From Raffaelea ambrosiae (taxonomy: Eukaryota; Ascomycota; Sordariomycetes; Ophiostomatales; Ophiostomataceae), in the NCBI GenBank assembly GCA_002778195.1, contig PCDI01000003.1:2315913-2379912 (forward strand): DNA of 64,000 nucleotides, given 5' to 3'. The notes beneath the pieces are model-generated. The model made no database searches, was not told the DNA's origin, and worked only from the letters and a program-made list of their open reading frames with translations. The translations under genes were made by a program, and so were the position numbers. Shown piece after piece: positions 1 through 10,187 of the stretch (positions are counted from its first letter, which is position 1; each line of letters opens with the position of its first letter).

Positions 1-2495
1 GTCTGTTGGCTTTTCGCTCTGCGGGCTGGTGTCTTGGCCGATCGTCTTTTCTGTCAGGGAAAGCGTTTCTTCGGATTTCGCGATCTCACGCGTGTCCAGG
101 TCTTCCCACTCAACATCCTTGAGAATTCTCCCCACCAGACGAGAATATCTCAGATGGCTGGTCACCGGCTTAGTAGCGTCGACATTTTCAATGCCATGGA
201 CCCCCTGGATCCGCTGCAGGCCGGCAACGCCAAACTGGATGCAGCTGGTACGGTGAAGAAAACCGAGCATGGAGTCGTTCTCGGCGAAGACGTTGATTAC
301 ACGGCCAGCCACAACGCTTCGCAGAGCCGTCCAGACTGTGGTAGCCGACGGCGCAGGTGTGCCCATCATAATGACATTTTCCACGAAGCCAAAAGCTCGT
401 CGCTCCGACAGACTCATGAGGCACGTGTATATGACACGAGCTCCGAGGCCATAGCCAAGAAGGGACACGCCACGGTCACCCTGGACTTTGTTCACGATGG
501 AGTCAGCAAGAGCGATGCCCACTTTATCAGCGCGCACCATTCCGACGCTCCAGGGGTTGTCTACGATTTTGCTGATTTTCAGCAAGCCTCCGGGCCACGT
601 GAATGCCTCGAGACTGGCAACGACTGCAGAGGAGCAAATAAGAGTCAGCTTCGTGGACAAGAACACGGAGGAAGCAAGGCGAAAGCGAAACGAGAACACG
701 AACACGAACACGAACATGAACATGAGCAAGGACAGACAACAAGGAAAAGAAACAACGTACCATTGCGGTTAACAAACTCCTTTCTCGCACTCTGCCAAGC
801 CATGCTGGTTGCGACGGTGTGGAGCGATGCACCCATCTTTGTCAAAGTCTCCAGCTCCCAGCTGAGAGCGTAGGCCTCGCTCTTGTTTCCAAGGACACGC
901 CACGGGTTGATGGCATCGCCCTCTTCCAGCAGCCAGCCACTGATGCCAATGGAAAGGCGAAGGCGGCGACATTCCGGAGGCATGTCCTTCCCTTCACGAA
1001 TCTCAATGCCTTGCTCGCAGTGAAGCGGAAGGAGGGCGATGTCCTGCACATCTTTGGTGTATGCTTCCAGCGTTTTAGCAGATGACCCCCGAGACCCGCA
1101 CATGCCAAAGAAGACGCACGTGGCAAGACCGCCGTCTGCTACAGTTCCCATGGCTCCTAGCACACTGGACGTGGCAGGCTGGCTCAGTCCCCATCCCCTG
1201 CCAAGACCTCCGATTCGGGCAGCTTTCACAGGAGCCGCAAGCACGTTCGGCGACCCGACGATGCTGTTGGCGGCAGCTCTTGCACGCCTCTCCCTTCTCG
1301 GCTCCTCCGATTTCCTCTGCAGGATGATTTCAGGGAGCATGTTGCTGGCGGCCAGAGACAGACTTTTGGCGACACGGGTTTCATCCTCAGCTACTGTACA
1401 GAGTGGGACACGCAAATGGGAGGCCATGCGCATCAGAAACTCGCGCGAGTACGTCGGGTAGCTCTCGAGGGAGAGCAGGAGCAGAAGCATGATATGCAAC
1501 AGAAGCTGCCGCTTCTCCAGGGAGAACTGAGTGAGCAACTGGGCAGCTGTCTCTGCGGTAAATGCGGTGCCTGGCTGTGTTGCTGATGCCCCCCCAATTG
1601 ATGCGACTGCTCAAGTCCTCGTCAGCGCAGGTTCCGACCTCGAAAAGTTGGACAAAGCGAGGTCAGCAGCAATGTTCAACTTACCCGTTGGAGCGCCTCG
1701 GCCACCAGGACCGCCAGCCTTTCCAGCGACGCCGGGGGCTCTTCCACCCCCCCTGCCGCCCTGTCTGCCTATGGGCCTGCCATTGGTAGACTTGACATTT
1801 TGCTGGGATGATGGTGCAGGCGAGATCTCTTTGGCCGGCGTGATTTCCGAGACCCTCTTCGTGAGGGCAGCCTGCCACTTTCTAAAGGCAGCCAGTGCCT
1901 CTTTCTTCAGCTCGATCTGAACGCCGCCGTCATCTTCACCAAAGTCTACCTGACACTTTGTGGCCGACGACTTGTCTTTGTCCTGTCCAGGCCGCTGCTG
2001 GCCGGGGCCATCTCCCGTGCGTAGTTTCTCCTTTTGGCTGATGCCGATGCCGACACTGGTGCCAGGGCCTGTCTTGCTGGTTGCTTCTGCCGTCTTGGGC
2101 TTGAGGCTGCTGATGGTGTTGGTGTGAACATTGGCCATGGGCATACCGAACGGCTGGTCGAACACCTTCCAGATCTGCTCCTGCATGGTTTTGGTGATCG
2201 AGGCAGCGAGGAGGACAAGCTCGTTCTTGTGGGCGGGGGTCAGAAAGGCGCTCAGATCGGCCTCTCTGCGAGCGAAGCTGGCTCGGCCGCCACGCTGCGA
2301 GTTGCGGGGCGCCATGTCTTCGGCTGGGCTGGCTGGGGACACTGAGGAGGATGACGCCGGAGCTGTTGGGCGGGATGCGAGACTAGATGGTTGGCATGCT
2401 TCGTCGGGCGTGGGATGCTCCTCGATTTCTCGCGTTGTCGGAGACAAAGGACGAGAGGGCGAAGGAGACGCAGACTGGGACTGAGAGGAAGCCAT
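1..2495 (-). CDS. DUF726 (TMCO4/Mil1-type) alpha/beta-hydrolase-like membrane protein, C-terminus cut by window
   Basis: Exons read 2495-1685, 1606-761 and 623-<1, joined in phase 1 both times; the end lies outside the window. The first ATG in frame is at 2495; earlier codons are non-ATG. The protein opens with a Ser/Pro-rich tail, then a conserved helical segment (DLSAFLTPAHKNEL) and, after intron 1, the family block LEKRQLLLHIMLLLLLSLE. The core with EGDAINPWRVLG, GARVIYTCLM, MMGTPAPSA and FLHRTSCIQFGVAGL matches DUF726 proteins such as human TMCO4 and yeast Mil1 (YFL034W), which sit on membranes and have a hydrolase fold. The nucleophile elbow reads GYGLG where TMCO4 has GFSLG, so the expected serine is absent. 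It is transcribed away from HUL4. Family assignment is firm; enzymatic activity is doubtful. Confidence 0.88.
691..726. repeat. GAACAC hexanucleotide repeat inside an intron
   Basis: About six copies of a 6-bp unit (GAACAC, with two GAACAT variants) lie in intron 2 (624-760) of the DUF726 gene. On the plus strand they read as a Glu-His run in an open frame, but this is antisense to an intron and is not coding. Confidence 0.8.
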
Positions 2496-4110
2496 ATTTG
2501 AGGGAGAAAAAAGCTTCGCAGACAAGGAAGGAGCGAGGTTAGCAGGACGATGTTGCCGGGCCGAAATTTTCTGATTTGGGAAGGAGCAACTGGTCGCAAC
2601 AATACGTGGAGTGGAGATGTCGCCAGAGTGGTGCGCACGAGCGACCTCGGTGGGCGTCCTGGAATGGCCGCTTTGGAGAAATTGGAGGAAGGAGCGATGA
2701 AGCAGCGGGCGAGAAAGTGTTTATGGTAGGACGATGAATGGCTCTGTGCTGGGTCGTGCCTTCCTTTTCAGGTGGTGATAGGGAGTGTCTTGGTCGTTCC
2801 TTCCGCGCGAGGACAGTTTCGAGAGGTCGTTGCTTCCTGTTTTGGACACTGGGACACCTTGGAAGTTCTACGGGAGTTCTACGGTGCTTGGGCAGAGTCG
2901 CTGTGCAGATAACGAACAGACCGTTCGTCTGTTACCTGTCCCCTTGGCAGTCATTTGCGCTGCAGGGTGCCGACCGGCGTCATTGCGTTCTGGCTCGTGT
3001 AACGAGAGCGGATGCACAGCAACCGCAATGGGTCGGCAGGACTGCAGATAGAGTGGCTCTTGCCCATGCTGTGCGGTTGGGCGGCGTTGTCTGGCCGTGG
3101 TCGGGCGTGTATGGTTGGTCTGGCTGAGGCTGGGTGCACAGCAAGGGAGCACTCTGTTACGGCAGGGGTCACAAGCGATAGTGGCAGTGGCCTGGTTTGT
3201 TTTGGCCTTGTACGTGGTGTGGGCGAAGCGGCCATGGAGGCCCGAATCTACGGCTTCGTCGCGGGAGAGCCTGGGAGGCGAGATCCAACAGACGACATCC
3301 ATATTGCTGGGGCCGAGCAGTGCTCGTTTGAGAGCAGCTCCCCGTTTTGAGAAGGCAGCCTTGCACAGGGAGTGGTTTTGTGTCGTGCCTGCCGTTTTCG
3401 TTTGTTTGCAGCATATTAGATAAGCACTGCAGCCACTGCCCAGTCAGCAGAGGACAGGGTGCACAGAATTCGCGGAGAGCCAAAGTAAAGCTTCATTCAT
3501 CTCATCACAGTCTGCACTTGAGATCCAGCCGCATGCAACGCACTGCCGGCTTCAGCAGGCGGGACCTAGCGCCCACGCAGCTAGTACTCTATATTCCCGG
3601 GATCAGCGCCCTGTGCCTGGCCTTGCGCGTCTCCCAGCGTGCGCCGTCGCTCCCTAATCATCCAGGTCCCTGACAGGCCGGCCGATTACCCCAGGTCTTA
3701 GTGGCGCCAAGCTGGCCCTGCAGGCCCCCCCCCACTCTTTCTCCGAAAGCTAATCAGCAGCCCATGACGCAGCCACAGTAGTGCTCGTGTTTTACCACAA
3801 TCAATAGTAGTTATCTCGTAAACGCCACCCCTGGCGAACTTCTCTCCCCCCCCCTCTGAATCACCACTTTGCATCTCCACCACTACCACCCACCCCCCCT
3901 CCTCCCCCCTGGATCCCAACACCTCTAGACCGGCCTCCCTATCCACTCCACCGGTCCTTCTTCCTCTTCCTCCCTCTCCACCGTGGACGCTACCACGCGA
4001 CTGTGTCACGCAACACCCACGTCAGCCCGCGCGGCCCACCCTGGCCTCCCCTGCTGTCGGCAGTCCTCCCTCATGCCCTCCCAGCCGGGCGACCCTCCCG
4101 CCTCGATGAC
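2496..4110. promoter_or_regulatory. Divergent intergenic region between the DUF726 gene and HUL4
   Basis: 1.6 kb separating two divergently transcribed genes, so it should hold both promoters and 5' leaders. The last 300 bp before HUL4 are C-rich with several CCCCCC runs. I see no gene, and no single element I would name. Confidence 0.5.
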
Positions 4111-4284
4111 ATGGCGCGGCCACCAGCTTGGCCGACGGACCTGGCATCCCCCCCCGGAGACGACGGCCGCGCGGCACCTCGTCCGCGCCACCCCGGAGCC
4201 AGCAGCACGTCTCCTGCGTCCCAGCAACAGCAGCAATATCAACAGCAGCAACATCAACAGCAGCAACATCAACAGCAGCAATAC

Positions 4285-4343
<59 letters not shown>

Positions 4344-5543
4344 CAGTCGCCACCAGCACCGCCACCACCCGCGGCACGGCTCCCTCGCGTCCAACCTGGG
4401 CTCCAGCAGCATCGACCCGGGCACGCTGGGCTCGCTAGACCTGGACCTCACGGAGCTGGCCGGCGACTCCAGCTCGTCCGACTCGGAGTTCACCGCGTCG
4501 CGGCCGGCGGCCCCGAAGCCCGGCGGCAGCAGCGGCCACGCGCGCTCGATGAGCAACCCGTTCCCGTCGCTCTTCTCGTCGGGCAAGAAGAAGAAGAAGA
4601 AGAAGGGCAAGGCGCCGTCGGGCTTTGGCGACTCCGAGTCGAGCGGCGTCGACGAGCCCGTGCTGCCGCCGCCGCGCAACGGCGGCCGCCCGCAGGCCGG
4701 GCCGGGCAGCGCCAGCAACAGCCAGACGGCCGCGCAGACCTCGCCCTCGCGCCACGGCGGCGGCCGCAAGAGCAGCTTCTCCACGGGCCCGTGCATCACG
4801 TGCGGCTCGCTCGTGCGCTGGGCCCAGGGCGTCGACGTCTACCGTTGCACTATCTGTCTGACGGTCAACGACCTGCACGTGGACGGGCGCGCCGGCGAGG
4901 CGAAGACGGCGCAGCAGCCGGCGGGCGACCCGTCTGGTAAGTACCTGGCACCTGCTGTTTCTGCCGTGGACGGACACTGACCTGCTGCCCGCACAGAGCC
5001 CGGCCCCATCTCGATCGAGCGCACGCGGTCCATCATCAAGCGCTGTCTCCGCCGCTATCTCGAGGCTGTCCTGTCGGACGTCGAGGTCGGCCCTGCCCAG
5101 AGCCCGCCGTACAGGCCGCCACAGCCAGCACAGCCAGCACAGCCAGCACAGCCAGCACCACCAAACTCCGCCTCTCCTGCCGCAGCCGCTCTCCCAGCAC
5201 CGCCGAACGGCCGCGGCCGCCGACCCTCCACACACGTCCTCGGTGCATCCGCCGCGGACGGCGCAGGCCGGTGCTCTCCGCAGAACCACCACGCGCTGTG
5301 GCACCACCCCGGCCACGTGTCGCGCTCGGCTGGCCATGCCAACAACACCCACGCCAATGCCGGGTCCGCAGCCGTCTCGCAGGCCATACCCATCCCGCCA
5401 TCTCGCTCGCCTGCCGTCCGCCCACCGGCCCAGGACGTGCCTGAGCCGAAGAAAATCTTCAAGGACCTCGAAGACTACATTGTTGCTCACTTTCTCTCCA
5501 ACGACTGCCTGGATGATTCGTTCGTTTCTCTGCAGCAACAGCA

Positions 5544-5576
<33 letters not shown>

Positions 5577-6724
5577 AGAGGAGGCTTCTGCTCCCACGTC
5601 TTCTTCTGCTGGGCCCCTGCCCATGCGGCCGCTGGAGACCTCGTACAATGCCCAGCAGGCCGCCACCAGCTCCCGAGACCACACCCGCTCCTCCCACACC
5701 AAGGGCGCCGACTCGCTCGATGACATCGACCCCAAGCTCCTCCTTGCTGGCAACTTTGTGGAGAACGGCTCGTGGTGGAGCGGCGGCGGCCCGCGCCGCG
5801 GCCCGCCAAAGCGCGGCGGCTCCCACCAGCGACGTGTCAGCGAAGGCGGCAACCCGGGCAAAGCCACGGTCGATACCAGCCGCCCCATCCACATCGACTG
5901 GCCCGCTGTCGACGAATGGTACAGCACGGCCGTGAACGCGGGTGCTCTGTGGACAGCCGTGTACGAGACCTTGGTAGCGTCGGGCGCGTGCCAGTCGCAG
6001 CCGAGCTTCATGCTCGAGCAAATCGAGCTTGGCATTCTCAAGGGCCAGGAACACACCCAGAGACTGCTGCTGAAGGCCACTGAAACCGTTCTCAAGCGGC
6101 CGGGCCGCCGCATCGGACAGCTGGGCGACTACCGCTTCCTGGTCATCGCGCTGGCCAATCCTCTCCTGCATGCCTCGTTCCGACAGTATGCCGGACGGTA
6201 CCAGACCGCTCCGCTGCCGCCGCCGATGCTGGGCAGCCGGCGGGCTGGGGAGACGTCGACGGCCGTGCGCCGCACGGGCCCGGCCGCGGGCCAGCACTCG
6301 GTGATCATCAAGCGCATCCTGGGCCTGATGTCCAACGCGTCCGCAGACTGGCAGGCCCAGCTGATAGTGTGCTTCTCGCGGTTCTCCGATGCCCGTTTTA
6401 TGCAGACGAAGGACCTCGTAGGCGGCTTTCTCGCGTACCGCCTGGTGCGCCACAACGAAAAGCAGGAGGAGACAAAAGCCGAGGTGACCGACGGCCTGGT
6501 GCCCAAGGTGTCCGCCGAGGCCTCGATGTCGTCGCTGCACGCTGCTCTCAACCAGACGACGCGGCCCTCGGCCAAAAAGACCAAGGCGGCGGACCAGAAG
6601 AAGATCATCACCCACGGCGACGACTGGCAGATCAAGGCCGCTGTCCGCGTGCTGGGCCTCCTGTTTTCCGCCAACAACTGTGCGCCAGCCCGCCGGCAGG
6701 ACGCGAACATGCCCGCCTTCTCCG

Positions 6725-6758
<34 letters not shown>

Positions 6759-8388
6759 TGGCGGCGGCGGCGGCGGCGAAGCACGCAGCGGCACCGGGTC
6801 TCGGTCGCGGGGGCGCGGGCAGATCCTGCCAACGTCCGACTTTTACATGGCGCTGCTCGACAACTCGGACCTGGTGGCCGACTTTGAGGCCTGGGAGAAC
6901 AAGCGGGCCAAGTTCTCGTTCTGCCAGTACCCGTTCCTGCTGAGCATCTGGGCCAAGATCCAGATCCTGGAATACGAAGCTCGCCGGCAGATGATGAACA
7001 AGGCGCGCGACGCCTTCTTCGACAGCATCATGACGCACCGCAACGTGGACCACCACTTTGTGCTCAACGTGCGGCGTGACTGCCTGGTCGAGGACAGTCT
7101 CAAGGGCGTGAGCGAAGCCATTGGCAGCGGCGGCGAGGACGTCAAGAAGGGGCTGCGTATTATCTTTAACGGCGAAGAAGGCGTCGATGCCGGTGGCCTG
7201 CGGAAAGAGTGGTTTCTGCTGCTTGTGCGGGAAGTGTTTAACCCAGACCACGGTGAGTTTTGGAGTCTTTTCTTTTTCTTTTCTTTCTCTTTCGCTCTTC
7301 TTTCCCCTTTTATTTTCTTTTTCTTTCTCTTTTCTTTCTCTTGTTATCTTCTTTCCCCTTTTCTTTTTCTTTTCTTTCTCTTTCTCTTCCTCTTTCCTTT
7401 TTTTTCTTTCTTTTTTCCTCCTTCTCCTTTCTTTCTCTTTCTCTTCTCGCTAACGATCACAGGCATGTTCACCTACGACGACGAGTCCCAATACTGCTAC
7501 TTCAATCCCAGCTCGTTCGAGACGTCTGACCAGTTCTTCCTGGTCGGTGTCGTCCTCGGACTGGCCATCTACAACTCCACCATCCTAGATATTGCGCTAC
7601 CTCCATTCGCGTTCCGAAAGCTGGTCCTGGCTGCTCCGCCACCCGCCTCGGGACTGCTGACCGTCGTGCCCCGACCTCTCATGACCTACACGCTATCTGA
7701 CCTTGCCGAGTACAGGCCTCGGCTGGCACGCGGCCTTCAGCAGCTTCTTGACTACGACGGCGACGTCGAGTCGACTTTTGGTCTCGATTTCACCATCGCC
7801 GTGGACCGCTACGGGTCCCCCGAAACGGTACGGCTGTGCCCCAACGGCGACCGACGGGCGGTGACCAATGCCAACCGGCGCGAGTACGTCGACCTCTATG
7901 TCCGGTACCTGCTGGACACGTCCATCTCGCGGCAGTTCGAGCCGTTCAAGCGCGGCTTCTTCACCGTGTGCGGGTGCAACGCGCTGGGGCTCTTCCGGCC
8001 CGAGGAGATTGAGCTGCTGGTGCGCGGCTCGGACGAGCCTCTGGACATCACGTCGCTGCGGCTGGCGGCCACATACGACAACTGGGGCCTGCGGAGCTCG
8101 CCCGAGAAGGAGCCGTCGATCCGGTGGTTCTGGCAGACGTTTGAGCGGGCGTCGCCCCAGGACCAGCGCAAGCTGCTGATCTTCATCACCGGCAGCGACC
8201 GCATTCCCGCGACAGGGCCGGCGTCGCTGTCGATCCGCATCGTCTGCCTGGGCGACGACACCGGGCGGTTCCCCACGGCGCGGACGTGTTTCAATACCCT
8301 GACGCTGTACCGCTATGCTTCCATGGAGAAGCTGCAGCAGCGGCTGTGGGAAGCCGTGCACGGGAGCGAGGGCTTCGGGCTGAAATAA
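4111..8388 (+). CDS. HUL4: HECT-type E3 ubiquitin ligase, Hul4 family
   Basis: Exons 4111-4936, 4997-7252 and 7463-8388 give 1335 residues. The ATG at 4111 is chosen because the upstream open frame has no other ATG. The N-terminus is low-complexity, with a long CAG-encoded Gln tract (about residues 37-77). A zinc-ribbon-like pair of Cys-x2-Cys motifs follows (CITCGSLVRW near residue 228, then YRCTICLTVNDL), typical of fungal Hul4. After a second Gln tract and an Asp/Gly tract comes a C-terminal HECT domain with KGLRIIFNGEEGVDAGGLRK, FLVGVVLGLAIYNSTILD and the catalytic cysteine in RTCFNTL (Cys1303, 32 residues from the end, as expected). HECT ligases accept ubiquitin from an E2 on this cysteine and pass it to substrates. 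Intron 2 (7253-7462) is a pyrimidine tract with no in-frame stop. Convergent with mL61. Confidence 0.93.
4219..4341 (+). repeat. CAG/CAA tract encoding polyglutamine in HUL4
   Basis: About 40 codons, almost all CAG or CAA with a few His and Tyr codons. The 3' half is a pure CAG run, so it is a likely length-variable microsatellite. In other frames it reads as Ser, Ala or antisense Leu/Cys runs. Confidence 0.9.
5536..5579 (+). repeat. Second CAG tract in HUL4
   Basis: A run of about 15 CAG/CAA codons in exon 2, between a conserved segment (KIFKDLEDYIVAHFL) and the Ser/Pro-rich linker before the HECT-proximal region. Confidence 0.85.
7260..7450 (+). repeat. Pyrimidine (TTTC/CTTT) tract filling HUL4 intron 2
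   Basis: Almost uninterrupted C/T sequence over about 190 bp between the GTGAGT donor (7253) and the TAACGATCACAG acceptor. It makes this intron 210 nt, several times longer than HUL4 intron 1 (60 nt). Confidence 0.85.
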
Positions 8389-8870
8389 TGCTCGACACGC
8401 AGGCAGCCTTACAGAGAACTTGTCTACTACGAAGCAATCGGCTGTTCGGGACATGGCCCAGTAATGGATGCAGGATGGGCCATGAGAACTCCCTTGACAG
8501 GATACAAAACGAGCATAGACTAGACCGAACATAAGTATGAATAAACATGAATATACATGGAGAGTTTTGGCACCCGCTGCAACGTTGCGTCCTGCAGGAT
8601 AATCTTAAGGATGGATTCTTTTTCTTTTCTATAGTACAGATATACACATAACATGACATATATGACAGCCAGAGAAGCTGAGACGCCCTCCGACAGACAA
8701 TTCCGTGTCGGACAACGTTGCCTCTTTTTTCCCTCCTTGTTCTTGTCCTTTTTCTTGTTTCTTGTTATTTTTCGTTTCTTTTTCTTTTTTCTTTTTTGTT
8801 TCTTTTTCTTTTTCTTCGTCTTTTTCTTTCTCTTTTGTTTTCATCATCATTCCATTGACTGGCCAACCCT
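8389..8870. other. Convergent 3' region between HUL4 and mL61, with T-rich tract
   Basis: Holds both 3' untranslated regions and terminators. A T/C-rich tract runs from about 8711 to 8843. The AATAAACATGAATA area near 8537 could act as a poly(A) signal for HUL4. No gene seen. Confidence 0.5.
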
Positions 8871-9689
8871 TTACATCGCCTCCTGCTTGATGGCGTCGGC
8901 TTCCTTCTTGGCCTGGGCCAGTCTCGCCTCTTCCCGTTTCAGCTCGTCAATGTACGCCTGCACCCTTGCGCGGTCCACTTTGCCGCGCTCGATGCGCTGC
9001 CGGACCTCCTCCAGCTCCTCTTCCTCCACGGGGCTGGGCTGGACCGGCACGGCGCCCGTCTTGGTCATGAAGTCGGCCAGGATGGTGTCGGAGTGCTGGT
9101 TCTTCATGTCGATGTGGACGGCGCGCTCGTCGGCGGCGGGCTCGGGGGCCTTGGACGTGCCCATGAAGGAGGAGCTGGGCTGGTTGGTGAAGGTGGGCAA
9201 TGGCAAGGTGGATGTGGGTTCTGAAGAAGACGCTGCCGAGGACTGGCGGAAGTAGACGGTCATCGTGGCCGGGCCGGTGGTGTCCTCGACACGGTTGACG
9301 ATCATGGGGATGGCCGGATTCCAGTATTTTAAGCGCGGGAGGCAGTTCTGCCAGAATTTTCTGACACGCCCATCCGTTAGCACCAGGTGTCGAGAGCAGC
9401 AGCCAGCCTCTGCAGAAGCGCTCTTTCTCTGTTCCTACCTTGGCCCGAATTGTCCATTGTTGCCGTGCTTGGCAAACTCCATGTGTATCCGGGTGACTTC
9501 GCTGGGGAGAACGGCGGCACCAGGGCCTAGACGGACATCTAGTATGCTCTGCATGGGAGAGACAGAGGCAAGCAGGTCAGCGAGACAAGAACACGGGAAA
9601 AGAAGAGCCAAGGGCCGGCAGGGCACAAAAAGAGAAGAAAAAAAACTCACGGCCTTGAGCCTGTTCATGCGCCGCAGGACGCCGACCAT
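8871..9689 (-). CDS. MRP49: Mitochondrial large-subunit ribosomal protein mL61 (Mrp49-type)
   Basis: Exons 9689-9651, 9548-9439 and 9360-8871 give 212 residues. Exon 1 encodes only 13 residues (MVGVLRRMNRLKA) and ends at a GTGAGT donor. The conserved core (RIHMEFAKHGNNGQFGPRK, then FWQNCLPRLKYWNPAIPM) is the L51/S25/CI-B8 thioredoxin-like domain in the arrangement of yeast Mrp49 (mL61), a structural protein of the mitoribosomal large subunit. The C-terminal third is a charged coiled coil (EEEELEEVRQRIERGK onward), longer than in yeast. It is divergent from GEP3, another mitoribosome gene. Main uncertainty: other CI-B8 ribosomal proteins are similar in size. Confidence 0.85.
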
Positions 9690-10187
9690 CTTGGCAGCTG
9701 CCCGAGGCAATGAGGCAGAGAGGAAAGAGAGGGAAAGAAAAAAGAGAGAAGCGACACCCTCACAGAGTGTCAATTCGCAGGTCGGAAGGGGTGTGTGGTC
9801 GCTCTCGCGGTCGCTCGTCGTGGTCGCTGCTGTCGTCGTGTCGGCGTCGGTTCTCGTGAGGTCGGCTTTCTGATGTCGTCCCTCGAAAAAATCACAGCGG
9901 CGGCCAATGGGCGGGTTGGGTTTTGGGGGGTTTAGCGGGACCAAGCTTTGGGGGTGGCGCTAGCGCGCATTGGACAGCAAGAGACAGTGAACAGCGCAGG
10001 GGTTCACGTGCCGTGGTCTTGAATTTTTTTTAATAGTGCTTGTATTAACTAACCTACAACTAGCAAAAAATTGTATCAAAGTCAGGAAAGAGCTTCTTCA
10101 GCCTCAAATTTCCACCTCTTCGCCGAGGAGACTCTGTCGAGTCACACACACACACGGACACGCACTCCCAACCGTGGACCAGCAACC
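9690..10187. promoter_or_regulatory. Divergent promoter shared by mL61 and GEP3
   Basis: About 500 bp between two start codons that face away from each other, both for mitochondrial translation genes. It contains CCAAT at 9904-9908 and ATTGG (CCAAT on the other strand) at 9969-9973, the sequence bound by the HAP/CBC complex that controls respiratory genes in fungi. A short CA repeat lies at 10144-10155. That the boxes are used is inference. Confidence 0.5.

Noticed and set aside
34..873. 279-codon plus-strand frame with an EHEHEH run
   Set aside because: Antisense to DUF726 exons and to the hexanucleotide repeat of intron 2; no start context.
4435..7251. 938-codon open frame on the minus strand antisense to HUL4
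   Set aside because: It is the GC-rich shadow of the HUL4 coding frame: Arg/Ala/Leu/Val composition, no domain, and it runs antisense through the HECT coding sequence.
8629..8850. Lys/Glu-rich minus-strand frame
   Set aside because: Only the complement of a T/C-rich tract in a 3' region.
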